The position numbers and the translations under genes were made by a program. From WSZJ01 sp964590435 (GTDB lineage: Bacteria > Planctomycetota > MHYJ01 > WSZJ01), in the NCBI GenBank assembly GCA_964590435.1, contig CAZPWT010000020.1:5667-69666 (forward strand): a stretch of 64,000 bases of DNA, read 5' to 3'. The notes below the pieces were generated by a model that was given only the letters and a program-made list of their open reading frames with translations, made no database searches and was not told the origin of the DNA. Shown here piece by piece: positions 51,850 to 59,142 of the stretch; the stretch's first letter is position 1; every line of letters starts with the position of its first letter.

Positions 51850-52749
51850 ATGAAGCCGATCACGGGTGTCCTCCTGTCCGGACTGATGCTCGCGGGTTGC
51901 GCGCATCGCCACGTCACCGTCGTCGAGTCCTCCCCTGCCAGCGAGGGTGATATCTACGAGGACGAGGTCTACCCCGCGGACGAAGTCGTCCTGGAGGAAG
52001 CCTGCGAGCCCGCGTGGGACGGCCATGCTTTCGTCGTGATCGAGTCCCACCAGCACGGATTCGGCTGCGGCCACTTCTTCCACCACGGCTGCTGGCACCT
52101 CCACCCCTTCGATTGGATCTATCTCGAGATCGGGTACTCCCACTGCGGCGAGACCGGCGGCTTCTACTACGCCGGCGACCCCTGGGCCCGCGTCTGGGAC
52201 GGCTGCGCGTTCGTCATGCTCCGCGGCCACGTCCACGGCGCCGGTTGCGGCCATCACTACCACCACGGCTGCTGGAACGCCTGCCCGAGCGACTACGTCT
52301 ACGCCGACCACCGCCGGTCGCACTTCAGCAAATCCCCCCCGGCGCGCCACTCGGAGATGGCCGTGCGGTCGCGGAGGCCCGAGGAGCGCGCTTCGAGGAG
52401 AAGTTCCGGCATGCGCGTGGAAGCGGAGTCCGCGTCACGTCGTGCCGAGCCGGCCCGGGCGGCAGCGCCGAGACGCGAAATCCGAAACGTCGAGGCCCCG
52501 GGGCGTGGCCAGCAAGCGGAACGGAAGATCGAGCCGGCCGCACATCGCGCGCAGCCGCAGCGCATCGAGCAGCCGAAGCGGCAGGAGGCGCCGCGCCGCC
52601 AGGAGGCACCGCAGCGCATCGAACAGCCCAAAAAGCAGGAGGCGCCCAAGCGCATCGAGCCTCCCCAGCGGCGCGAGCCCCCGAAGAAGGAACAGCCGCC
52701 CCAGCGCCGCGAGGCGCCGAAGGAAAGAGAGAAGGAGAAGCGGAGGTAG
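51850..52749 (+). CDS. His/Cys-rich lipoprotein with a duplicated motif, 299 aa
   Basis: ATG 51850 is at good distance from AAGGAG. LLSGLMLAGCAH is a lipobox, so the protein is lipid-anchored. Two copies of a motif follow about 60 residues apart: AWDGHAFVVIESHQHGFGCG then HFFHHGCW, and VWDGCAFVMLRGHVHGAGCG then HHYHHGCW. Shared residues are W-D-G, AFV, H-x-H-G, C-G-H and H-H-G-C-W, which suggests two metal sites. The C-terminal third is a low-complexity Pro/Arg/Glu repeat (QRIEQPKRQEAPRR). I know no family with this motif. Confidence 0.75.
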   Translation: MKPITGVLLSGLMLAGCAHRHVTVVESSPASEGDIYEDEVYPADEVVLEEACEPAWDGHAFVVIESHQHGFGCGHFFHHGCWHLHPFDWIYLEIGYSHCGETGGFYYAGDPWARVWDGCAFVMLRGHVHGAGCGHHYHHGCWNACPSDYVYADHRRSHFSKSPPARHSEMAVRSRRPEERASRRSSGMRVEAESASRRAEPARAAAPRREIRNVEAPGRGQQAERKIEPAAHRAQPQRIEQPKRQEAPRRQEAPQRIEQPKKQEAPKRIEPPQRREPPKKEQPPQRREAPKEREKEKRR

Positions 52750-52761
52750 TCCGCCCGCTCG

Positions 52762-53628
52762 CTACTTCTTCATCTCCTTCGGCGCCATCCCGAACTCGTA
52801 GTGCTCGTTGTTCGGGTAGTAGATGCTCCCCTCGCGCCAGAACTCGTCCCGGAACTTCGCAAGCTGTTCCGGCGTGAGGGACGTCGCGAGCGCTTCGTAC
52901 GTCTTCAGCCGCTGCGCGTGAAGCGTCGCCGCGAGCTTGGATGCGACCTTGTCCGGGCCGAGCAGTTCCTCCAGCGACGTCTCGCCCGTGTGGATCCCCA
53001 TCGCCTTCTCCTGGGGCAATTTGCTCAGTTCCATCACCTCTCCCATCACCTTCCCGAGCATGAGGCGCATCAGTTCGTTCCCGGGCTTCTGGTAGAGCCC
53101 TTCCTCCTGCGCGTTGAAATTCTCGGCGTAGAAGCGCTGCAGGGCCTCGGCGATCCGCTTTTCCTCGTCCTTCGATGCGAGGTTGACGGCGGCGATCTGG
53201 CCTGGCTCCAGCCCGAGTTCCTTCGCGGCCTCCTCGGTGATGTCCTGCCCGAGCGGGAGCACCTTCCCGAGCTTCTTCATGATCTCCATCATCCGGGCGC
53301 GGGCCGGATCGTCCTTGTCGGGATCCTTGGCGACGTTCGCCGGATCCTTGGCCTCGGCCGGGTCTTTCTTCTTCTTTTTCCCGGTGTCTTTCTTCGCCTC
53401 GGCCAGCGCGGTCTCGAGTTCCGTGACTTTCTTCGACAGCTCGTCGGCGCGCTGCCGCTCCTTCGCGAGCCCGGGATCCGCGTCCGCGGCAACGGGCGCC
53501 GCGGGCGCCTTTTCGTTCCTCGCGGCCGACAGGTCGGCCTGCAACCGGCGGTTCTGGCTGATCAGGATCGCGAGCGCGACGGCAAGCGCGATGGAGACGA
53601 CGGCGAAGGCGGCGGCAACGCGGTTCAT
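52762..53628 (-). CDS. Membrane-anchored coiled-coil protein, 288 aa
   Basis: ATG 53628 follows GAGGAG. The N-terminus VAAAFAVVSIALAVALAILI is a membrane anchor. Residues about 25-85 form a coiled coil (RADELSKKVTELETALAEAK), then a Lys/Asp-rich linker (KKKKKDPAEAKDPAN). A helical domain ends AKFRDEFWREGSIYYPNN. The LTPEQLAKFRDEF segment resembles Spy/CpxP-like LTxxQ motifs of periplasmic chaperone proteins in this group. Function unknown. Confidence 0.7.
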   Translation of the reverse strand: MNRVAAAFAVVSIALAVALAILISQNRRLQADLSAARNEKAPAAPVAADADPGLAKERQRADELSKKVTELETALAEAKKDTGKKKKKDPAEAKDPANVAKDPDKDDPARARMMEIMKKLGKVLPLGQDITEEAAKELGLEPGQIAAVNLASKDEEKRIAEALQRFYAENFNAQEEGLYQKPGNELMRLMLGKVMGEVMELSKLPQEKAMGIHTGETSLEELLGPDKVASKLAATLHAQRLKTYEALATSLTPEQLAKFRDEFWREGSIYYPNNEHYEFGMAPKEMKK

Positions 53629-53716
53629 GACGGGCTCCTCATCGGATTCTCCCCCAGTATACGGGCCACCTCCGGCTGATGGACCTCCCACGCCCAGCCG
53701 GTACACTTCTCCCTTC

Positions 53717-54529
53717 ATGCCCCCCCCGGATTCCAGCGAACTCCCCCCGGTTCCCGGCGCCCCCGCGGCCCCCGGGGCAACGCCGACGGACGTCGTCCGC
53801 CGCGAAGAGCTCGAGCGCGCCCTCTCGGAAATCGACCGGCTCACGCGCGAAACGAAGGAGCACGCAGCCACGCGCTCCACCGCGGAGCGCCAGGCCGCCG
53901 ATTTGCAGACGCTTCGCAAGTTCCACGAGAAGGCGCACGCCGAAATCGAGAAACTCAAGACGGAGAAGGCGGTGCTCACGGCCGAGAAGGAAGCGATGGC
54001 CAAGCGGGCGGAGGCGGCGCTGGAGGACCGGCGGAAGCGGGAGAAGGCCGAGGCGGAGGCGGAGCGGCTGAAGCACGAGACGCGCCGGTTTGAAACCGAG
54101 AAGGTCGCGCTCGAGAAGAAACTCGCGGAGCAGGAGGCGCTGAAGGTGGCGCACGAAAAAGCGCTGGCGGAGGTCGCGAGACTCCAGGAGGCGCTGAAGC
54201 GGCTGGAATCCGTGCCCGCAACGCCGGGATCCGGGTCGCAGCTTCCGGAAACGAAGGCAATGCCCGCCCTTCCCGCGCCGGAGACGATTCCCATGCCCCC
54301 GTTCTCGCTTGAGGAGCCGTCCGCCCCCGCGAAGAAAGAGAGCCGCCCTCCCGCGACGGCGCCGTCGGGGACGCAGGCGAACGCCGCGCCGGAGGCCGGG
54401 GGCCGGATCAAGTACACGTGCGTGGGATGCGACCGCAAGCTGGGAGCGCCACCGGAATTCGCGGGGACGTACGGGACCTGCCGCTTCTGCGGCCACCGGA
54501 TGCAGGTGCCGCTGAAGTCTTCGCGATGA
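53717..54529 (+). CDS. Coiled-coil protein with a C-terminal zinc ribbon, 270 aa
   Basis: ATG 53717 (MPPPDSSELPPVPGAPAAPG) starts after the divergent gene's promoter region. A long coiled coil spans about residues 28-160 (EIEKLKTEKAVLTAEKEAMA). A Pro-rich linker follows. The end is a zinc ribbon: YTCVGCDRKLGAPPEFAGTY, then CRFCGHRMQVP, with two CxxC pairs. Ribbons of this shape are common on planctomycete proteins. It is divergent from the gene at 52762-53628. Confidence 0.75.
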   Translation: MPPPDSSELPPVPGAPAAPGATPTDVVRREELERALSEIDRLTRETKEHAATRSTAERQAADLQTLRKFHEKAHAEIEKLKTEKAVLTAEKEAMAKRAEAALEDRRKREKAEAEAERLKHETRRFETEKVALEKKLAEQEALKVAHEKALAEVARLQEALKRLESVPATPGSGSQLPETKAMPALPAPETIPMPPFSLEEPSAPAKKESRPPATAPSGTQANAAPEAGGRIKYTCVGCDRKLGAPPEFAGTYGTCRFCGHRMQVPLKSSR

Positions 54530-54604
54530 GTGCGCCGCAGTTGTGCTGGATATTCCGAAAGCCGATTGTATAGTTAATGCCCTTATCCAACAGGAGCGAC
54601 TCCG

Positions 54605-55003
54605 ATGCGCGTTGCGATCCCCGTCACGGCCGGCCAGATCCCCAATCACCTCGGTCACTGCGAGTCTTTCCTCTTCGCGGATGTGCAGGACGGAAAAGTG
54701 CTGCGCGAGGAGCTTCTCCCGAATCCCGGCCACGGCCCCGGGGGCCCGCCGCCGGCGTTCCTGGCGCGTCGCGGCGTGAACCAGATCCTGGCGTGGGGGT
54801 GCCCGCCGCCGGCCAAGGAGATGTTCGCGGTCGTGGGGATCAAGATGGTGCTGGGCGCGACGGGCGACGCGAAAACGGTGCTGAAGGACTGGATCGACGG
54901 GAAGCTCAAGACCGTGTCCGAAGGGCTGGACGCCGGCGGCGGCTGCGCTCCCAGTTCGCTCGACAACGGAAGGGCCCGTGGCGGATGTGCCGGGGAGCAC
55001 TAA
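54605..55003 (+). CDS. NifX/NifB-type dinitrogenase iron-molybdenum cofactor family protein, 132 aa
   Basis: ATG 54605 follows AGGAG. The fold signature is MRVAIPVTAGQIPNHLGHCE, FLFADVQDGKV and LAWGCPPPAKEMFAVVGIK, ending in a Cys/Gly tail (GGGCAPSS, GGCAGEH). Family members carry iron-sulfur or FeMo cofactor intermediates, but many stand-alone members exist outside nitrogen fixation. No nif genes are nearby, so the role is probably metal-cluster handling of another kind. Confidence 0.82.
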   Translation: MRVAIPVTAGQIPNHLGHCESFLFADVQDGKVLREELLPNPGHGPGGPPPAFLARRGVNQILAWGCPPPAKEMFAVVGIKMVLGATGDAKTVLKDWIDGKLKTVSEGLDAGGGCAPSSLDNGRARGGCAGEH

Positions 55004-55030
55004 CCCGGAAGTTTCTCGTAGGATGACGCC

Positions 55031-55747
55031 ATGACGATCAGCGTCGCCTGCCCCGCCTGCCGCCGGCCGCTCCAATTTCCCGACGGCGCCGGGGGCCGCG
55101 TGGCCGCGTGCCCGTGCGGCCAGCAGATGATGCTCCCCATCGCGCCGGTCGCCGCGGCGCCTCCCCCGCCGGCGAGAACCCAGGCTCCGCCGCGCCCTCG
55201 CCCGGTGCCCGTCCCGGCGCGCCGCCCGGGCGGCGGCTCCGGCGCCGGGCCGATCGTCCTCGTCATCCTCCTCGTCCTCGGGCTCATTTCCGGCGTCGTC
55301 TTCTTCAAGCGCGCCGAGGCGCTCAAGCAGGCGGCGGAACTCGACGCGAAAGCGGCGGCGCGGAAGGCCGAGGAGAAACGGGAGGCCGAAGAGGAGAGCC
55401 GGTACGTGCTCCTGCGCTCGACGTTCGACGACGAGCTGCTGCCGCCGGACAAGCGCAACGTCGCCGAGGGCCCCGCCCAGTACCTCGGCATGCGCGTCGA
55501 GGTCACGAACCACGGCTACGACGCGGTTTCCGTCGACCCGGTCTACTTCACGCTCACCGTCAACGGCGCCCGCTACGGCCGCGACACCGCCTGCGCCGTG
55601 AAGTTCGAGCCCATGACCCTCAAGGCGGGCGAGAAGGTCTCCGTGCCGCTCGCCTTCGAGGTCCCCAATCGCCTCACCCCCGTGGTCGTCGACTTCAAGC
55701 CCGCCACGCCGGCGAAGTGCAACGTCCGCTACGGCGACTCGCGTTAA
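55031..55747 (+). CDS. Zinc-ribbon membrane protein with a DUF4352-like domain, 238 aa
   Basis: The N-terminal zinc ribbon is ACPACRRPLQFPDGAGG then ACPCGQQMMLP. A proline-rich linker leads to one membrane helix, PIVLVILLVLGLISGVVFF, near residue 85. A short coiled coil (AAELDAKAAARKAEEKREAE) precedes a strand-rich outer domain (YLGMRVEVTNHGYDAVSVDP) that resembles DUF4352. It lies 27 bases behind the NifX-like gene and may share its transcript. Its stop overlaps the convergent lipoprotein gene by 4 bases. Confidence 0.72.
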   Translation: MTISVACPACRRPLQFPDGAGGRVAACPCGQQMMLPIAPVAAAPPPPARTQAPPRPRPVPVPARRPGGGSGAGPIVLVILLVLGLISGVVFFKRAEALKQAAELDAKAAARKAEEKREAEEESRYVLLRSTFDDELLPPDKRNVAEGPAQYLGMRVEVTNHGYDAVSVDPVYFTLTVNGARYGRDTACAVKFEPMTLKAGEKVSVPLAFEVPNRLTPVVVDFKPATPAKCNVRYGDSR

Positions 55748-56574
55748 CGGCCGATCCGCACCGCTTCCCGCATGACCCCCTGCGTCCCCCCGTCGCGATC
55801 CGGGTCCGGCAGGACCGCCGTGGCCCGGAGTTTCCGGGGAAGCGCCGGCGGCCGGTTGCCCGCCCCGACCGGCATCGACGATTTCGGGAACACCTTGGAC
55901 GCGTCGAGTTCGAAGTAGCGCCCGATGTAGGGATCCTGGGGGTCGGGGTCGTACACCTCGAGGTTCCACGAGAGCAGCGCCGTCGCAAGGACCTTGTCGC
56001 CCAGCACGGTCATCGGCGGCCGCTCCGCGCCGGCGTCGGCCTTCGCCTCGTCCCCGGGCCGGATCGCGATCGGCACGCCGGCCGCCATCCGCTCCCCAAG
56101 GACCTGGTTCGCGCGCTCGTCCCCCGCAATTCTCCAGACGCGCCGCTTCAGCGCATACAGCGGCCGCCCCGCGCGCCGTGCCGCCCCTGCCGCATCGGAA
56201 TCGACCAGCTGCTCCGCCGCTTCGTCGCGCGCGAGGTACCACTCCACGAGCTCGCGTTCCGGCCGCGCGCCTGGCTCCGGGGCCATCACCGCGACCCACG
56301 CCGCCGCGTCCTTCGCGCCCCCCGCGGCCTCGCCGTTCGCCAGCCAGAGCCGCTGCCCGCCCGTCTCCGTCGCCACCGCCTCCTTCCAGTCCCGCGCGAA
56401 CTGGTCGAGCGCGTCCTCCGCCAGCCTTGCGGCACGCTCGGGGCTGTAGGCACGCTTGGCTTCGCCGGTCGGCGCGGCGCCGGTCTTGCCGTTGTTGCCG
56501 GCTCCGTTTCCGGAATCGGTAGACGTGCATCCGGCGGCCAGGATCGGCAAGAGGCAGGCGACGAGGAGTCTCAT
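55744..56574 (-). CDS. Lipoprotein of unknown function, 276 aa
   Basis: ATG 56574 with the lipobox LPILAAGCTSTDS. After a Gly/Asn-rich stretch a helical region (RAARLAEDALDQFARDWKEA) and a beta-rich domain follow (LLSWNLEVYDPDPQDPYIGR). I do not recognise the family. It shares its strand with the recQ gene upstream, 32 bases away, so the two may be co-transcribed, although a functional link is unclear. Confidence 0.7.
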   Translation of the reverse strand: MRLLVACLLPILAAGCTSTDSGNGAGNNGKTGAAPTGEAKRAYSPERAARLAEDALDQFARDWKEAVATETGGQRLWLANGEAAGGAKDAAAWVAVMAPEPGARPERELVEWYLARDEAAEQLVDSDAAGAARRAGRPLYALKRRVWRIAGDERANQVLGERMAAGVPIAIRPGDEAKADAGAERPPMTVLGDKVLATALLSWNLEVYDPDPQDPYIGRYFELDASKVFPKSSMPVGAGNRPPALPRKLRATAVLPDPDRDGGTQGVMREAVRIGR

Positions 56575-56606
56575 GCGCGGCAGGATAGCGCGCCGCGCCG
56601 CCGAAG

Positions 56607-58358
56607 TCAGCTTCCCTTCCGGATCTCCTCGAGAAACACGTCGCCGTACTCCTCGAGCTTGCGCTGCCCCACGCCGTGCACTTCCAGGAACTCGGCGCGG
56701 CTCGCGGGCTTGCGCGCGGCCATGTCCTGAAGCGCCTTGTCGCTGAACACGACGAACGCCGGGACCTTCTTCTCGTCCGCGAGCTTGCGCCGCAGCGCCC
56801 GCAGCCGCTCGAACAGCCCGGGATCGGGGATGTCCTCGGTCGGCTCCGGCTCGTACGTCTCGACTTCGACAGCCGGCTCCGCCTCGCGGCGCTTCCTCGC
56901 CTTCTTCTTCGGAGGCTCGTACGCCTTCCGCCCCGCTTCCAGCGCTTCCCCGACAATGTCCCGCTTGAGGCAGCTGCCGCACGAGGTGCCGCACGCGGCG
57001 ATGGTCTCGGCGAAGTAACCGGCGACGCGGCGCCAGAGGCAGGAAGGGCCGTCGGCGAGGTCGAACATGCGGCGGACGGCTCGGCGCTGCTGGTCGGCGA
57101 CCTCGGGGTCCTGGACTTCGGAGTTCTCGAGGAGGCGCTCGAGGGACATGACGTCGGCCCACGAGTAGAAGAGGACGCAGTCGGCGGGGGCGCCGTCGCG
57201 GCCCGCGCGGCCGATTTCCTGGTAGTACCCCTCGACGGAGCGGGGCATGTCGCGGTGGAGGACGTAGCGGACGTTGGACTTGTCGATGCCCATGCCGAAG
57301 GCGATGGTCGCGCAGACGACGTCGAGGTCGTCGCGGCTGAACTTGTCCTGGGTCTTCGCGCGCTGGTCCGGCGTCAGCCCGGCGTGGTACGGCGCCGCCT
57401 TGACGCCTTTGCCCTCGAGGAACTCGGCGGTCGCCTCGGCGGCCTTGCGCGAGAGGCAGTAGATGATGCCGGATTCGCCGCGGCGCGCCCGGACGATGCG
57501 CAGGATCATGTCGCGCACGCCGTCGCCCTGGCCCTTCTTCACGGCGAACAGGTGCAGGTTGGGGCGGAAGAACGACCCGCGGATCTCGAGCGGGTCCTGG
57601 AGGGCGAGCTGCTCGATGATGTCGTTCTTCACGCGCGGCGTCGCGGTGGCGGTGAGGGCGAGGACAGGGATTCCCCTGAAGCGTTGCTTCAGGCCGGCGA
57701 GGTTGCGGTAGGAGGGACGGAAGTCGTGGCCCCACTCGCTGATGCAGTGGGCTTCGTCGACGGCGACGAGCTTGAGGTCGAGGGACTCGAGGATGCGGCC
57801 GACCGAGGCGTCGATTCCCTCGGGGGCGGCGTAGAGCATCTCGAATTCGCCCGCCCGCAGCCTGGCGGCGCGCCGCGCCTTCTCCGCGGGTTCGAGCGAG
57901 GAGTTCAGGAACGTCGCGCGGATCCCGACCTCGCCCATCGCATCGACCTGGTCCTTCATGAGCGAGATGAGCGGCGACACGACGAGCGTCACGCCGCCCA
58001 TGAGCCGCGCCGGAATCTGGTACGTCACGGACTTCCCCGCGCCGGTCGGCATCACTCCCAGGCAGTCGCGACCGGACATCGCGGCGCGGATGATCTCGAG
58101 CTGCCCCGCGCGGAACGACGGATATCCAAACACCTCCTTCAGCGCCTCGAGCGCCCTCGCATCGACCGGCGCGTGCTTCGCCCGGTCGCCTGCCTCGCGC
58201 AGCAGCCTCAGCGACTCCGCCGTGAACAGCATCGGCGCCTCGCGGTAGAGCGCGCGCAGTTCCGCAAGCCGCGCCTCGACGCCCGCGGCATCCCCCGCGG
58301 CGAGCGCACGGGACTCGGCCAGAACGTCGTCGGCGGAACGCGGCAATGATCCGGGCAT
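56607..58358 (-). CDS. recQ: RecQ-family ATP-dependent DNA helicase, 583 aa
   Basis: The enzyme unwinds DNA 3' to 5' in recombination and repair. Visible are the Q motif FGYPSFRAGQ (77-86), Walker A MPTGAGKS (103-110), DEAH box AVDEAHCISEWGHDFR, motif V/VI segments (VVCATIAFGMGIDKSNVRYV, YYQEIGRAGRDG), and the zinc cysteines (SCLWRR, CGTSCGSCLK). A charged linker replaces the usual winged-helix RQC domain, and an HRDC domain closes the chain (FLEVHGVGQRKLEEYG). About 65 residues precede the Q motif, longer than in E. coli RecQ. Confidence 0.93.
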   Translation of the reverse strand: MPGSLPRSADDVLAESRALAAGDAAGVEARLAELRALYREAPMLFTAESLRLLREAGDRAKHAPVDARALEALKEVFGYPSFRAGQLEIIRAAMSGRDCLGVMPTGAGKSVTYQIPARLMGGVTLVVSPLISLMKDQVDAMGEVGIRATFLNSSLEPAEKARRAARLRAGEFEMLYAAPEGIDASVGRILESLDLKLVAVDEAHCISEWGHDFRPSYRNLAGLKQRFRGIPVLALTATATPRVKNDIIEQLALQDPLEIRGSFFRPNLHLFAVKKGQGDGVRDMILRIVRARRGESGIIYCLSRKAAEATAEFLEGKGVKAAPYHAGLTPDQRAKTQDKFSRDDLDVVCATIAFGMGIDKSNVRYVLHRDMPRSVEGYYQEIGRAGRDGAPADCVLFYSWADVMSLERLLENSEVQDPEVADQQRRAVRRMFDLADGPSCLWRRVAGYFAETIAACGTSCGSCLKRDIVGEALEAGRKAYEPPKKKARKRREAEPAVEVETYEPEPTEDIPDPGLFERLRALRRKLADEKKVPAFVVFSDKALQDMAARKPASRAEFLEVHGVGQRKLEEYGDVFLEEIRKGS

Positions 58359-58412
58359 CTGCAGATGATTTCAGGCTCACCGTGATGGCGCAAGCCTCCT
58401 TGATCCGTGGAG

Positions 58413-58456
58413 TTGTGCGCGATCGCAAGAAGCGGGTATTATGTGCAGCACATAAT
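58413..58456 (+). promoter_or_regulatory. VapBC promoter and 19-bp palindromic operator
   Basis: A perfect palindrome, ATTATGTGC-A-GCACATAAT (58438-58456), overlaps a -10 box TATTAT (58437-58442) with TTGTGC (58413-58418) 18 bases upstream. It lies 13 bases before the VapB start, which is where VapBC complexes bind to shut off their own promoter. Confidence 0.72.
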
Positions 58457-58469
58457 TCAGGGGTTGAGC

Positions 58470-58703
58470 ATGAGACGCAACCTGACGCTTGCCATCGATG
58501 AGGACCTCCTGCGGCTCGCCCGGGTTGCGGCCGCGGAACGCAACGCGAGCCTGACCGACCTCATCCGGAAGTTCCTGGAGGAGACCGTCTCGGCCACCCG
58601 GAGGCGAAAGGCGTCGGTGCGGCGCCTCCGGAAACTGATGGAGGAGAGGCCCCTGGGCGTCGGGAAGGTGACCTGGACCCGGGACGAACTGCATGAGCGC
58701 TAG
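58470..58703 (+). CDS. VapB-type ribbon-helix-helix antitoxin, 77 aa
   Basis: ATG 58470 (MRRNLTLAIDEDLLRLARVA) follows AGGGG. The strand RNLTLAI and two helices with SLTDLIRKFLEET are the ribbon-helix-helix DNA-binding fold. The C-terminal part (RRLRKLMEERPLG) would wrap the PIN toxin. Its gene overlaps vapC by 11 bases, and a 19-bp palindrome lies in its promoter. Confidence 0.82.
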   Translation: MRRNLTLAIDEDLLRLARVAAAERNASLTDLIRKFLEETVSATRRRKASVRRLRKLMEERPLGVGKVTWTRDELHER

Positions 58704-59136
58704 GGTCTTCTTCGACACGAACGTGATCGTCTACGCCTTCGACCGGCTCGATGCGGCGAAGCACCTCGTGGCAAAAAGGCTGCTCGACGAGCACGTCTCC
58801 GACGGCTCCTTCTCCGTGAGCATCCAGGTCCTCCAGGAGTTCTACGCGGTCGCCACAAGGAAGCTCAAGAATCCAGCGCCGCCGGCGAAAGCCCGCGCCA
58901 TCGTCGCGGAACTTGCGCAGCATCGGGTCGTCGAGCCCACGTCTGGAATGCTCCTGAGAGGAATCGACCTGTCCGTCCGCCGGCAACTCTCCCTCTGGGA
59001 TGCACTGATCCTGGAGGCCGCCCGGGACGCCGGCTGCAGCACAGTCCTCACGGAGGACCTGGCTCACGGAAGCTCGATCGAAGGACTTCGCATCACCAAC
59101 CCTTTCAGGACCGGCGCGGCGACCCCGCAGCCGTAA
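58693..59136 (+). CDS. VapC-type PIN-domain ribonuclease toxin, 147 aa
   Basis: The PIN acidic residues are Asp8 in VFFDTNVIVYAFD, Glu in QVLQEFYAV, Asp in LSLWDALILEAA and Asp in TVLTEDLAHG. PIN toxins cut tRNA or other RNA and are held off by VapB. The start ATG 58693 lies inside the antitoxin gene. The C-terminus ITNPFRTG is typical for the family. Confidence 0.87.
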   Translation: MSARVFFDTNVIVYAFDRLDAAKHLVAKRLLDEHVSDGSFSVSIQVLQEFYAVATRKLKNPAPPAKARAIVAELAQHRVVEPTSGMLLRGIDLSVRRQLSLWDALILEAARDAGCSTVLTEDLAHGSSIEGLRITNPFRTGAATPQP

Positions 59137-59142
59137 GTCACC

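Noticed and set aside
54541..54574. Promoter before the NifX-like gene (TTGTGC ... TATAGT)
   Set aside because: The spacing between the boxes is 22 bases, too long for a normal sigma-70 promoter. TATAGT may still be a -10 box, but no -35 box fits.
53639..56956. Very long minus-strand open frame (over 1100 codons)
   Set aside because: It runs antisense through several well-supported genes. Its protein is Arg/Gly/Ala-rich with no domain. GC-rich DNA lacks stop codons in shadow frames.
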